DNA of 64,000 bases from JAIEPX01 sp963725255 (GCA_963725255.1 CAVRXV010000008.1:62001-126000); one strand, 5' to 3'; positions 8,769 through 18,364 are shown, numbered from the stretch's first letter. The notes: generated from the sequence alone by a model not told the origin. Numbers and translations are program-made.

Positions 8769-8837
8769 TGCCATTTTCAGGGGTGTTGATTTTAAAAGCG
8801 GGAGATGCTTCCTTTACTATATTTAGGAGAGAGAATC
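8769..8837. repeat. Dispersed intergenic repeat type 2, copy 1
   Basis: About 70 bases with the shared blocks GTGTTGATTTT, GGGAGATGCTTCCTTT and GGAGAGAATC. They are clearly similar to 16953-17024. Both copies lie just downstream of a plus-strand gene. A GGAGAGAGAA/TTCTCTCC hairpin follows this copy at 8827-8852. Confidence 0.75.
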
Positions 8838-8905
8838 ACGGTTCTCTCCCCTAAAACCCCTCATCGTGAAAGGAAGCTTTTCTGCCCCCTTTCTTGTTTC
8901 CTTTC

Positions 8906-8935
8906 AAAGTATTGATCTTAGATCTGACACCTTTT
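8906..8935. repeat. Palindromic repeat, single arm
   Basis: A lone arm ATTGATCTTAGATCTGACACC with the same core as the element at 385-484. No left partner is present. It lies just upstream of rnhA. Confidence 0.7.
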
Positions 8936-8966
8936 AGTCTTAATCATAATCAAGTATCCTCGGAGC

Positions 8967-9407
8967 ATGAAAGTTTTAATCTACACTGATGGCGCATGTC
9001 GTGGAAATCCAGGTCCCGGAGGGTGGGGGGCTGTGTTGCGCTTTGGTGATAAAGAGAAACATCTTAAAGGTTCGGAAAAGATGACAACGAATAATAGGAT
9101 GGAATTAACAGCAGCCATTCAGGCGTTGCGGGGTTTAAATCGGGCGTGTGATATCGAAATTACTACAGATTCTAATTATTTGCGCGATGGCATTACGAGT
9201 TGGCTTGCAAATTGGAAAAAAAATAATTGGCGAAATAGCGCAAATAAACCGGTAAAAAATCAAGATTTATGGGAAGAGTTGGAAATCGAAGTGACTCGAC
9301 ATCAGATTCGATGGCATTGGGTGAAAGGGCATAGTGGTCACCCAGAGAATGATTTAGCTGATCAATTGGCCAATGAAGCGATTGATGAATTATTGGCTAC
9401 GGATTGA
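8967..9407 (+). CDS. rnhA: Ribonuclease HI
   Basis: A 146-residue RNase H type 1 that degrades the RNA strand of RNA-DNA hybrids. The acidic catalytic residues are all visible: Asp8 in YTDGACRGNPG, Glu46 in NNRMEL, Asp68 in TTDSNYL and the last Asp in NDLADQLAN. The basic WHWVKGHSGH segment that contacts nucleic acid and carries the conserved His is intact. Length matches the single-domain bacterial enzyme. It precedes dnaQ on the same strand with a 9-base gap, whereas the E. coli pair is divergent. An operon is likely. Confidence 0.97.
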   Translation: MKVLIYTDGACRGNPGPGGWGAVLRFGDKEKHLKGSEKMTTNNRMELTAAIQALRGLNRACDIEITTDSNYLRDGITSWLANWKKNNWRNSANKPVKNQDLWEELEIEVTRHQIRWHWVKGHSGHPENDLADQLANEAIDELLATD

Positions 9408-9416
9408 GGACGCTTT

Positions 9417-10091
9417 ATGACTCGACAAATTGTGCTAGATACTGAAACGACAGGACTCTCACCTGGTGATGGACATCGTGTAATAGAAATTGGTTGTGTT
9501 GAATTGCTCAATCGTCGTTACACCGGAAATAATTTTCATGCGTATTTGAATCCAGAACGACAAATTGATTTGGGTGCTATGCGCGTACACGGAATTAGCA
9601 ATGAATTTTTAAAAGATAAACCACGATTCGTTGAGATGATAGATGATTTTATTAATTATATTCGCGGAGCAGAATTAATTATCCACAATGCAACTTTCGA
9701 TGTGGGTTTTCTCAATCACGAATTTAAATTGTCGGGTTCACATTATCAATCCATTGAAAAAATCAGTGGGGTTTTCGATACGTTAACGTATGCAAGACGA
9801 TTACATCCTGGCCAGAAAAATAGTCTAGATGCGTTATGTAAGCGTTATAATGTGAATAATTCCAATCGACAGCTTCACGGTGCGTTGCTTGACGCTGAAT
9901 TATTGGCACACGTTTATTTGGCGATGACGGGCGGACAAGTGACGATGTTCGGTGATGCTTCGGATACTGTTCAACAGGTTGCGGATTCTGGGCCGATAAT
10001 TCGAAACGACCGTCAACATTCTTTGCCGGTGATTGTTGCGACGGCCGAGGAATTAGAGGCGCACCAACTTTTTCTGGAATCTATCATATAG
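9417..10091 (+). CDS. dnaQ: DNA polymerase III epsilon subunit (proofreading exonuclease)
   Basis: A 224-residue DEDDh 3'-5' exonuclease. Exo I is VLDTETTGL with Asp8 and Glu10, Exo II is HNATFDVGF, and Exo III is LHGALLDAELLAHVY, with its His and Asp. The C-terminal tail after residue ~180 corresponds to the part that binds the polymerase alpha subunit. It is slightly shorter than E. coli DnaQ (243). GAGGA overlapping the rnhA stop serves as ribosome binding site. A perfect 36-bp palindrome begins at its last base, where it converges with the antiporter gene. Confidence 0.97.
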   Translation: MTRQIVLDTETTGLSPGDGHRVIEIGCVELLNRRYTGNNFHAYLNPERQIDLGAMRVHGISNEFLKDKPRFVEMIDDFINYIRGAELIIHNATFDVGFLNHEFKLSGSHYQSIEKISGVFDTLTYARRLHPGQKNSLDALCKRYNVNNSNRQLHGALLDAELLAHVYLAMTGGQVTMFGDASDTVQQVADSGPIIRNDRQHSLPVIVATAEELEAHQLFLESII

Positions 10092-10172
10092 GGGTCAGGC
10101 ATGCATCTTTGCATTTAGCATCCTGCCTCTTTAGACGCAGGATGCTAAATGCAAAGATGCATGCCTGACCCC
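10091..10172. repeat. Perfect palindromic repeat, 36-bp arms, between convergent genes
   Basis: Arms 10091-10126 and 10137-10172 are exact inverted copies of 36 bases around a 10-base loop. The ends are GGGGTCAGGC / GCCTGACCCC, but the core (ATGCATCTTTGCATTTAGC) is unlike the other copies. It fills the whole gap between dnaQ and the antiporter and could act as a two-way terminator. No T-run is present. Confidence 0.92.
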
Positions 10173-10174
10173 AA

Positions 10175-11414
10175 TTAAGCTGTCTTACTTTTTTCCACTA
10201 ACGATTTAATGGTCATGCCTTGGATCAAAATAGAAAACATGACGACAGCATAGGTCATCAGCAAAATCAGTTCACGATTTTTACTTTGTGGTAAAGCTAA
10301 CGCGAGTGCAACAGCAAGACCGCCTCTTAATCCACCCCAAACTAAAATAGTGATCGTGTAAGGTACATATTTTCTTCGTAATTTGAAAAGTGCCATGGGT
10401 GCAGCGACTGTGAGGAAACGCACAAAAAGAACGAGAGGGATAGCGATTATGGCAGCGATAATGCTAGAAACGTGAGTTTCGAGTACCAGAATTTCAAATC
10501 CGATGAGTAAAAAGAGAACGGCGTTAAGAATTTCATCAATCAGTTCCCAGAATGTGTCGAGGTTATTGCGCGATTTTTCTGACATGGCAGTGTGACGGCC
10601 ACTATTGCCTATATAAATTCCTGCAGCGACCATCGCAAGTGGTCCGGAAACACCTAAGGCATTTGCAAGAATATACGCACCCGTAGTGACCACTAAAGTG
10701 AGCAGAATTTCCACTTTGTAATTATCGATAGCTTTAATCAGTTTGGTAATTATCAGGCCACAGGCTAATCCGTACGCAACTCCACCAACGGCTTGTTGAA
10801 GAAAAAGAAGACTCACATCTTGCCAAGTGAGGGGCGTTTCAGAAAAAAGCGAGTTGGTATAGTGAAAGAAACATCACAATGCCAACACCATCATTGAAAA
10901 GAGATTCTCCTGCAACTTTAACATCTAATTGTTTGGGGGCATTTAATTCTTTAAAGGTAGCGAGTACCGCAATGGGATCGGTCGGAGAAATCAATGCGCC
11001 AAAGAGTAAGCAATAAATAAAATCTAGATGAAGCGAAATTAAGGGTAATATAAAATAAATTAAAATTCCCACAAGAAAAGTTGAAGCGATGGTTCCTAGC
11101 ATTGCAAGAACGCCGATTTCCCATTTATGTCGTTTGAGCGTAGCAAGATCAACATGCAAGGATCCAGCAAATAATAAAAAACTCAGCATGCCATCGATCA
11201 ACAATGCATGAAAATCAAGTTGAGAAATTTGTTTTGTGATTATTTGGCCCACCCCAAAGTGTTGATATCGACCAAACACAATTAATAATAATGAAAGAAT
11301 AATAGAGGATGTCATAATTGCAATGGTAGTCGGCATTTTAATGAAACGTTCGTTAAGATAAGTTGCTGCTACCGCAAGGGTCAAAATAATCGATGCTATG
11401 GTATAAATGCTCAT
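10175..11414 (-). pseudogene. CPA1-type Na+/H+ antiporter, split by a frameshift
   Basis: Two adjacent frames together encode one ~410-residue cation:proton antiporter. The first half (11414-10839) has hydrophobic spans, the SPTDPIAV motif and GESLFNDGVGIV, both diagnostic of the NhaP/CPA1 family. It then stops at 10839 just after SLYQLAFF. The second half continues in another frame as FSETPLTWQDVSLLFLQQAVGG. Removing one T from the six-T run near 10845 restores a continuous protein. The break may be a real inactivating mutation, a slippage switch or a sequence error. Such antiporters exchange cytoplasmic sodium for protons. Confidence 0.85.
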
Positions 11415-11426
11415 AAATGATCCTAA

Positions 11427-12743
11427 TTAATGATCTTCTGGAACATGGCAGTAGGTTTCAGTAATTAAAAATGCAAAAAAAGTTGATAATGCAAGTCCGA
11501 TTGGAATCACACTCAATGCAAAGTGATAATCTGTTACAGTGAAAGCTTGCAGTCCGTTCACTAGCGTATTATGAGAACCCCAGTGTAAATTGAGGAGAAC
11601 ACCGACTAGTGGTTGAAAAATGGCTCCGCCCATCATTATCATAAAATTGGTGGTTCCCGTTGAAGTGCCCGATAATTTGTTGCTATTTTTTTCGCGAATA
11701 AGAGAAAAAACTAAAATTTGACCGCTGCTAAAGAGTCCCAGTAAAAATAAGGATACGTTCATCATAAAAAATGGCACATAAGGAAAATAAAGAACGATTA
11801 ACATGATGAGTAATCCGCCTATATTAGAAATAATGAGTGGAGGTCGGCGCAAACCAATTTTATCTGAATAGTAACCAATCAATGGGGCACCTATCATCCA
11901 ACCGATAAAAGTCATCATCATTAATTGTGCTGCTTTTTCTGGAGTGAGTGAATAAGCATCTTGGAAAAAAGGAATACCCCATAAGTCCATTAAGACCGAT
12001 GCTGGCATATACATCAAAGCTCCGACTGCACCGATGTACCATGTTTGTGGCCGTGAGAAAATAACACGTAAACCGCTTCTGAGTTCAGGGAAGCTACTTC
12101 TATAAGGCGGTATGCGGTGAGCATGTTCAGGACGTGGACGATTTCGTAAAAATAAAAAAATGATTCCGGCTAGAATAATTCCTGAGAGTACGACGGAATT
12201 TAAGGGGTCTTTATATCCTATAACGTGCACCCATTTTGCGAGGTAATAGTCTGAAAATATTGCCGATATCATGGCTAAAGTAGTGGTTAATCCGGCTGCT
12301 AGTGCAAAATGTCGGGTGGGTAACCAAAGCGATGAGATTTTTAATACACTGATGTAACCGAATGCAGCACCGAGACCCATTAAAAAGCGCCCTATACACG
12401 CTAGCACATAGCTAGTTTCTGCAGAAATAAAAATAGAAACGCCGAGGGTGCATATCAAGCAGGCGATCACGAGTGACGTACGTACACCATATTTGTCGAG
12501 CAAAACTCCTACAGGAATTTGCATTGGAGTGTATGCATAGTAAAAAAAAGCCGCTAAGTGACCAAATTGACCTGCAGAAATATTGAAGTGTTGAATCAAC
12601 TCAGTTTTCATAGTGCTGGGGGAGACGCGTAAAAAATAAGCGAAGGAATAAAAACTGACTACAATCGCAAACATAATCCAGGGTAAGACGTGTATCTTAT
12701 AATAAAGGTGGCTCGAAAAATCTTTCGGGTTCTGTCGATCCAT
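11427..12743 (-). CDS. Major facilitator superfamily transporter
   Basis: A 438-residue membrane protein with 12 predicted spans. The MFS signature between spans 2 and 3 is visible as GVLLDKYGVRTSL, and the equivalent in the second half is GYYSDKIGLRRPPLI. SPSTMKTELIQHFNIS near the N-terminus resembles the nitrate/organophosphate/hexuronate type of MFS protein common in Legionellales, so a small anion or amino acid is a possible substrate, though not determinable here. The start is supported by AGGA upstream. It lies 12 bases upstream of the antiporter and may be co-transcribed with it. Confidence 0.85.
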   Translation of the reverse strand: MDRQNPKDFSSHLYYKIHVLPWIMFAIVVSFYSFAYFLRVSPSTMKTELIQHFNISAGQFGHLAAFFYYAYTPMQIPVGVLLDKYGVRTSLVIACLICTLGVSIFISAETSYVLACIGRFLMGLGAAFGYISVLKISSLWLPTRHFALAAGLTTTLAMISAIFSDYYLAKWVHVIGYKDPLNSVVLSGIILAGIIFLFLRNRPRPEHAHRIPPYRSSFPELRSGLRVIFSRPQTWYIGAVGALMYMPASVLMDLWGIPFFQDAYSLTPEKAAQLMMMTFIGWMIGAPLIGYYSDKIGLRRPPLIISNIGGLLIMLIVLYFPYVPFFMMNVSLFLLGLFSSGQILVFSLIREKNSNKLSGTSTGTTNFMIMMGGAIFQPLVGVLLNLHWGSHNTLVNGLQAFTVTDYHFALSVIPIGLALSTFFAFLITETYCHVPEDH

Positions 12744-12857
12744 GAGTATATCCTGACTACTATTCGTAATCCAAAGGCTATCAAGCTGGATTGCTAAAGT
12801 CCATAGATATCTTGCGGTTTATGGAATCACCCTAATAAGGGTGAAAATCCTTATCTT

Positions 12858-13130
12858 TTAGGGGCCAGCTGCTGGTGGGGCAGCAGGGGCAGCTGCAGGG
12901 TTAGGAGTGGTTTTTGTTGCGTAATTAATAACCTTGAGTAGCTCCAAACCTAACATTATTGTGGCCGCTACGGCGAAAAATACGGCTGCAAACTTAAAAA
13001 ATGCTGGAACTGCTGCAATGACGAGCGGCGGGCAAAAAATGCCGCATAATACCATAGCCATAGCGGCCAATGTAACGGCTATTGCGGCTGCTATTGCGAT
13101 TCCGACTGCGATTTCTCTTGCTGTTGCCAT
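12858..13130 (-). CDS. Small membrane protein with Pro/Ala tail
   Basis: A 90-residue protein with two long hydrophobic Ala-rich segments (about residues 8-30 and 36-65) and a Pro/Ala tail (NPAAAPAAPPAAGP). GGGGA lies about 8 bases before the ATG, so it is probably translated. No known family. An ACCCTAATAAGGGT hairpin lies just after its end (12829-12843) but lacks a T-run. Function unknown. Confidence 0.6.
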   Translation of the reverse strand: MATAREIAVGIAIAAAIAVTLAAMAMVLCGIFCPPLVIAAVPAFFKFAAVFFAVAATIMLGLELLKVINYATKTTPNPAAAPAAPPAAGP

Positions 13131-13225
13131 TTTCTATTCCCCATTGTTAAATTATCAACGTTAAGGGCAGTATACCATATATTACTAAAAAAGGCAATAA
13201 ATTTAGCTCGAAAAACCGTTGATTA

Positions 13226-13268
13226 GGGGGCAGATCTAAGTATGTGTCATTCTTAGATCTGACCCCTT
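13226..13268. repeat. Palindromic repeat, short complete copy
   Basis: GGGGGCAGATCTAAG and CTTAGATCTGACCCC face each other around a short loop (ATGTGTCAT). It lies between the small membrane protein gene and pepN, which are divergent. Confidence 0.85.
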
Positions 13269-13314
13269 CCTTTTCAGTAAGCTCTCAGTATACTGGCCTC
13301 AGGAGGACATTATT

Positions 13315-15969
13315 ATGAGTTTAACGAATACAGCTGAGAGCCGCACTCATTATTTAGAGGACTATCGAGTTCCTGATTTCTTATGCGATGCCATTTTCTT
13401 GCATTTTGAATTACATGAGGACCACACCACGGTACATAGCGTTATGCATTTGCGACGTAATCCACATTCACAAAATCCCGATTCGTCATTGGTACTGAAT
13501 GGCGAAGTAATGGAGTTAGAAACGTTATTATTGGAAGGAACTCCAGTATCATCAGAATATTATCATGTGGATACCGAAAATTTAACAGTCGATCATTTAC
13601 CTGCTCAGTTTATATTAGAAACGATTGTTCGTATTAAACCTCATGAAAATTTAGCGCTCAGCGGTCTGTACAAATCACGTAATAATTATTGTACACAATG
13701 TGAGTCGCAAGGCTTTCGTCGTATCACTTATTTTCTCGATAGACCCGATGTCATGACTAAATTTACGGTAACGATTTCGGCTGATAAAAAACGTTATCCA
13801 CTTTTATTTTCCAACGGAAATTTGGTTGAAGAAAAAGATTTGAGTAATGGACGTCATTGGGTGAAATGGGAAGATCCTTCCTTAAAACCCTCTTATTTAT
13901 TTGCATTGGTAGCAGGGGAATTGGATCTTTTACAGGATAAATTTATTACGCGTTCAGGTCGAAAAGTCGATTTGCGACTTTATGTTGAGAAAGGAAATTT
14001 AGATCAAGCAAGCTATTCGATGGCAGCGTTGAAAAATGCAATGCGATGGGATGAACAAACATTTGGTTGTGAATATGATCTTGATATTTATATGATCGTT
14101 GCTGTTAGTGATTTCAATATGGGGGCGATGGAAAATAAAGGTCTCAATATTTTCAATGATAAATATATCTTAGCAAATCCCGAAACTGCAACGGATGAAG
14201 ATTATGTGTTAATCGAAACGGTGATTGGCCATGAATATTTTCATAATTGGTCGGGCAATCGAGTGACGGTTCGAGATTGGTTTCAAATCACATTAAAAGA
14301 AGGGCTCACTATTTTCCGTGATCAAAGTTTTACGGCAGATCACACCTTAGGTGATGTTAAGCGAATTCAAGATGTGAATGTTATTCGCAATGCGCAATTT
14401 GCTCAAGATGCAGGACCGATGGCTCATCCTATTCGACCTCATTCCTATATTGAAGTAAATAATTTTTATACGGTTACTGTTTACAATAAAGGCTCTGAAG
14501 TTATTCGAATGCAACAAACTCTTTTAGGAAAAGAAAAATTTACCAAAGCGATGGAAACGTATTTTCATCGTTTTGATGGCATGGCAGTGACCACTGAAGA
14601 TTTTGTTAGTGTCATGTCAGAAGTGGGGCAAATTGATTTAACACAATTTAGATTGTGGTATGAGCAAGCGGGCACTCCCATATTAACGTTCAGCGATAGT
14701 TATGATGAGTCTTCGCAAACTTACACATTAAGCGTTCAGCAATTTACACCGCCTACTCCAGGGCAGACTGAAAAATTACCTTTTCATATCCCGATCAAAC
14801 TCGGGCTTTTAGATTCTTTTGGGCGTGATATTCCTTTGCAATTAAAGGATGAGTCTACTGCTGCAGGTACTCAGCGCGTTTTAAATTTCACTGAATCAGA
14901 GCAAACATTTTATTTTGTGAATGTAAAAGAAAAACCAGTGCCTTCCTTACTGCGGAATTTCTCAGCGCCTGTAAAAATTAATTACCCTTATACCGATTCA
15001 GAATTTATTTTTCTGATGCGACATGATAGCGACGGATTTAATCGATGGGATGCAGGACAGCAATATTTTATTCGAACGATTCTTGCATTAGTGGATGATT
15101 ATCAGAAAAATAAACCACTCTCTTTAAGTGATCAGTTTATAGAAGCTGTTGGTGCTGTTCTTTCTGATGCATCACTTGATAATTTATTGAAGGCTGAAAT
15201 GCTTATTTTGCCGGGTATTTCTTATTTAATTGAATGTATGACAGTTGCTGATGTCGCAGCTATTCATCACGTGCGCGAATTTATCAAAAAACAATTAGCG
15301 GTGAAATTATCAACAATCTGGCAAAAGTCTTATGCAGAAAATGCATTGCCCGGTGAGTATACTTTTTCACATTCTGCGATGGGGCATCGTCGAATGAGAA
15401 ATTTAGCGTTACATTTTTTAATCTTGGGTGCTCAAGATGGAGATTGCTCAATCGCAATTCAGCATTATGAGGCCTCAAATAATTTAACGGATCGTCTAGG
15501 AGCTCTGGAAGCGATCAATGGTGTTGAAAGCAAAGACCGTGATCGATTGTTGGCCGCGTTTTATGATCGCTATCAGCGGGATCATTTGGTCATAGATAAA
15601 TGGTTCCGATTACAAGCTATAGCACCCTTATCGAGTACGTTAGCGCAAGTTAAGGATTTGCTAAAACATAGCGCATTCGACATCAAAAACCCTAATAAAG
15701 TGCGTTCCTTAGTGGGGTCCTTTGCGAGCCTGAATCCCCTGTGTTTTCACGCTTCCGATGGCAGTGGATATGAATTTCTAGCAAATATTGTAATAGAAAT
15801 AGATAAATTTAATCCGCAAGTGGCTGCTAGGCTCATTGAACCCTTGATTCGATGGCGTAAATTTGGTATAAAGGTTCAAGGTCTCATGAAGGCGAGCTTA
15901 GAGACCGTCGCTAATCATCCCGCCTTATCAAAGGATGTGGGTGAGATAGTCGTAAAGAGTCTGAAATAA
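13315..15969 (+). CDS. pepN: Aminopeptidase N (M1 metallopeptidase)
   Basis: An 884-residue cytoplasmic alanyl-type aminopeptidase of the gluzincin M1 family, close to the E. coli PepN length (870). The exopeptidase motif GAMEN is at 270-274. The zinc site HEYFH is at 306-310 with the distal ligand Glu329 in LKEGLT. The transition-state Tyr should be in YNKGSEVIRM. The domain with the GLYKSRNNYCTQCE segment near the N-terminus is typical of the proteobacterial PepN subgroup. It cleaves N-terminal residues from peptides during protein turnover. AGGAGG precedes the ATG. Confidence 0.97.
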   Translation: MSLTNTAESRTHYLEDYRVPDFLCDAIFLHFELHEDHTTVHSVMHLRRNPHSQNPDSSLVLNGEVMELETLLLEGTPVSSEYYHVDTENLTVDHLPAQFILETIVRIKPHENLALSGLYKSRNNYCTQCESQGFRRITYFLDRPDVMTKFTVTISADKKRYPLLFSNGNLVEEKDLSNGRHWVKWEDPSLKPSYLFALVAGELDLLQDKFITRSGRKVDLRLYVEKGNLDQASYSMAALKNAMRWDEQTFGCEYDLDIYMIVAVSDFNMGAMENKGLNIFNDKYILANPETATDEDYVLIETVIGHEYFHNWSGNRVTVRDWFQITLKEGLTIFRDQSFTADHTLGDVKRIQDVNVIRNAQFAQDAGPMAHPIRPHSYIEVNNFYTVTVYNKGSEVIRMQQTLLGKEKFTKAMETYFHRFDGMAVTTEDFVSVMSEVGQIDLTQFRLWYEQAGTPILTFSDSYDESSQTYTLSVQQFTPPTPGQTEKLPFHIPIKLGLLDSFGRDIPLQLKDESTAAGTQRVLNFTESEQTFYFVNVKEKPVPSLLRNFSAPVKINYPYTDSEFIFLMRHDSDGFNRWDAGQQYFIRTILALVDDYQKNKPLSLSDQFIEAVGAVLSDASLDNLLKAEMLILPGISYLIECMTVADVAAIHHVREFIKKQLAVKLSTIWQKSYAENALPGEYTFSHSAMGHRRMRNLALHFLILGAQDGDCSIAIQHYEASNNLTDRLGALEAINGVESKDRDRLLAAFYDRYQRDHLVIDKWFRLQAIAPLSSTLAQVKDLLKHSAFDIKNPNKVRSLVGSFASLNPLCFHASDGSGYEFLANIVIEIDKFNPQVAARLIEPLIRWRKFGIKVQGLMKASLETVANHPALSKDVGEIVVKSLK

Positions 15970-16192
15970 TTTTCAGGATGAATTCTAAAGGCAAGTGAGG
16001 AGTTAATGAAAAATGATTCTCACATTGCAATTTGGGGTTCTTATCGAATCTGCCAGTGCGAACTTTCGTACGCATGGGTGTTGAAGAGTGATCTTCAACA
16101 AGGTTAACAAACCCATGGCGGATGGATGCTACATAACAATTGATTCGACGATGATTTTGTTTTGTAGCGCACAACTGACGGAGAAATAATCC

Positions 16193-16909
16193 ATGTTAAA
16201 GTTTTTTTCGAATCTTTTGCTTGCGTGTTTAATTTTTGTAAGCACTGCTAATGTTTATTCGGCCCCTTTGGTTTCAGGTAAACAATCACAATTTATCAAA
16301 CAAATGCTTCCCCAAGTACGTAAAGCGAACGCTGAAGTTCGACTTGCTCGTGAGCAGTTACTCATTGTGAATTCCAAATGGTCAAAATCTCATCAATTGA
16401 GTTCGCGCGATCAATTGTGGGTACAAAAAGTGGCAGCAGAATATAAAATTAAAGATTTTAATTCTAAAGACAAAGCGAGTTGGGATAAATTAATTCGGCG
16501 TGTTGACGTGCTTCCTGAATCGTTAATTTTGGCTCAAGCAATTCACGAATCAGATTGGGGTCAATCACGAATCGCAAAACAAGTGAATAATTATTTTGGG
16601 CGTTTTTGTTTTTCTTCAGGTTGCGGAATGGCGCCTATAAAACGTCATGGTAAAGGCGATACTCACGAAATAAAAAGATTTAATTCTTTGTATGCATCGG
16701 TGGGTGATTATATTCGCAATATCAACACTCATACTGCGTATCAAACGTTGCGTGAAGAACGTTCAAAAATTCATGCTAATAAGCAAGATATGCACGGAAC
16801 GATTTTAGCGAAACATTTATCAAAATATTCTGAAGATGGTGCAACGTATGTTTCAATGGTGAAAGCTATTATTCATGCGTATAAACTTGAGAAATTGGAT
16901 ACTGTTTAA
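16193..16909 (+). CDS. Bax-like glucosaminidase-domain protein, exported
   Basis: A 238-residue protein with an N-terminal signal peptide (hydrophobic residues 7-22, cut after YSA). It resembles the Bax family of the glucosaminidase/Flg_hydrolase group. The LPESLILAQAIHESDWGQSRIA segment carries the probable catalytic Glu, followed by NNYFGRFCF and YASVGDYIRNINTH. These enzymes cleave the glycan strand of peptidoglycan in the periplasm. The N-terminal part includes a Lys/Arg-rich helix. It stands alone, with ~220 bases of apparently non-coding sequence between it and pepN. Confidence 0.85.
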   Translation: MLKFFSNLLLACLIFVSTANVYSAPLVSGKQSQFIKQMLPQVRKANAEVRLAREQLLIVNSKWSKSHQLSSRDQLWVQKVAAEYKIKDFNSKDKASWDKLIRRVDVLPESLILAQAIHESDWGQSRIAKQVNNYFGRFCFSSGCGMAPIKRHGKGDTHEIKRFNSLYASVGDYIRNINTHTAYQTLREERSKIHANKQDMHGTILAKHLSKYSEDGATYVSMVKAIIHAYKLEKLDTV

Positions 16910-16952
16910 CAGCATCTCCCGGTGAAGGATTTTGGGTATTTTGGTTGCTTAA

Positions 16953-17024
16953 TGCCCTGTATTTCTGGGTGTTGATTTTTAACACCGGGAGATGCTTCCT
17001 TTGATATAGTTAGGGGAGAGAATC
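16953..17024. repeat. Dispersed intergenic repeat type 2, copy 2
   Basis: Second copy of the repeat at 8769-8837. Here CACCGGGAGATGC (16983-16995) is also matched by its inverted copy GCATCTCCCGGTG at 16912-16924, so the pair brackets the unit and could form a hairpin at the end of the glucosaminidase gene. Confidence 0.75.
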
Positions 17025-17055
17025 TTTTAACAGAGTGATAGGATGGAAGCTTAGA

Positions 17056-18012
17056 ATGTATACACATGATGATATTAGTCAACAAGGCTCACAAACAATA
17101 ACTGGAGCATTATCAGGAAAAAAATTCACAATTCCTGATGTCAATGCAGCACCCATGCCTGCATTAGCAGCACCGGGTGTGATTTTAAATGGCAATAAAG
17201 CAGAGCAATTTGGCGAGATTGATTCCTCTGTTGGCTATCCCGATGTTAGAAGTTTTAAAAGAAAATTTGGTTTGCTGATTCCTGCGACAAATACCAGTAT
17301 GGAACACGAGTTATGGAGCATCATTTTTAAAAACCAAGGTCCTAACGAATTGGCCGGTGTTGGTTTGCACACAACAAATGTTGCGACTCCAAGTCCTAAA
17401 TTGGCTTCTGCTGAAGATTTATTAAATTATCAACGTCAATTTTTGACAGGCCTTAAATCTGCGATTGATTCTGCATTATTATCAGTGCCGCAGTATTTAA
17501 TAATGGGCATGAGTCTAGAGCACATTATTTATGGTTTGGATCAAATTAGAGCGCCGATGAAAGATATTGAAGAGCATTCAAAATTATCGTGGGCGACATG
17601 GCATGATGCAGCTCCAGCAGCCTTAAATAAATTCGGAGCAAAACGAATTGGAATAATTTCACCGTTTGATTCTCAAGGCAATAAAAATGCCACAAAAATG
17701 TTTGAAGATTTAGGCTATGAAGTGGTGGCCAGTGTAGGATTTTCATGTGCTCATGCGATGCACATTGCTCACGTTCCTGATTGGGCAAAAGAAAAAGCCG
17801 TTATGGAATTACTCGCCACAAACGAAAATAAATTAGATGCCATTGTTCAATGCGGAACCAACATGAGTTTTATTAATGTGACTGAAAAATTGGAGCCGGT
17901 TCTAGGCATTCCTATTTTAGGAATTAATGCCGTGACTTTCTGGTATGCGCTTCGAGAAAATGGATTTTTAAATCCATTGGTGGGTGTCGGTCGATTGTTC
18001 AGAGAATTTTAA
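17056..18012 (+). CDS. Asp/Glu racemase superfamily protein, arylmalonate decarboxylase/maleate isomerase type
   Basis: A 318-residue protein of the aspartate/glutamate racemase superfamily, nearest to maleate isomerase and arylmalonate decarboxylase. The motif at the first active-site position reads MGMSLEH (residues 150-156), with no cysteine. The second active-site motif is QCGTNMS with Cys266. A single Cys at the second position matches the decarboxylase layout rather than two-Cys racemases. About 60 N-terminal residues precede the usual domain start. The ATG at 17056 is preferred, as GGAAG lies ~7 bases upstream; the frame extends to a GTG at 17035. Substrate unknown. Confidence 0.75.
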   Translation: MYTHDDISQQGSQTITGALSGKKFTIPDVNAAPMPALAAPGVILNGNKAEQFGEIDSSVGYPDVRSFKRKFGLLIPATNTSMEHELWSIIFKNQGPNELAGVGLHTTNVATPSPKLASAEDLLNYQRQFLTGLKSAIDSALLSVPQYLIMGMSLEHIIYGLDQIRAPMKDIEEHSKLSWATWHDAAPAALNKFGAKRIGIISPFDSQGNKNATKMFEDLGYEVVASVGFSCAHAMHIAHVPDWAKEKAVMELLATNENKLDAIVQCGTNMSFINVTEKLEPVLGIPILGINAVTFWYALRENGFLNPLVGVGRLFREF

Positions 18013-18035
18013 ATCTTATTTATTCAATATCCAGG

Positions 18036-18353
18036 CTATCGTGTGAAACTAACTCTCAAATGAACGCCCTCAGCGTTCTGTAAAGCATGAATTATGGCAA
18101 ATAAATTTTTTGCAGTAGGATTTCCTGAGGGGCCTAACATACGTTGCAAGCTTTTGGAGTCTTGATGTAAATTTTCAGACAAACTGCTAAATTGAATGGT
18201 GGCGTTGATATAATCTCTTAATAAAGATTTTGCAATTTCAATATCATCATTCAAAAATAATTCTACAGCCTCACGCAACATTTCGCGACGAAACGCGGAA
18301 TCTTTTCTCGCTCGTTCTAATACTGTTTCTCTAAAATGCTTAGTAATTGCCAT
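18036..18353 (-). CDS. Antitoxin of a type II toxin-antitoxin pair
   Basis: A 105-residue protein of the 'probable addiction module antidote' type. It has an N-terminal acidic/basic helix region (ERARKDSAFRREMLREAVE), then a helix-turn-helix-like stretch (LSENLHQDSKSLQRMLGPSGNPTAKNLFAII). It would neutralise the toxin encoded just upstream and repress the operon. The start at 18353 is supported by GAGG 9 bases upstream; an ATG at 18368 overlaps the toxin stop. The pair converges on the preceding gene. Confidence 0.8.
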   Translation of the reverse strand: MAITKHFRETVLERARKDSAFRREMLREAVELFLNDDIEIAKSLLRDYINATIQFSSLSENLHQDSKSLQRMLGPSGNPTAKNLFAIIHALQNAEGVHLRVSFTR

Positions 18354-18364
18354 AGTATTTAACC

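Noticed and set aside
15911..16174. Minus-strand frame overlapping the pepN end
   Set aside because: No ribosome site, unusual composition and overlap with a secure gene. The gap to 16192 appears non-coding.
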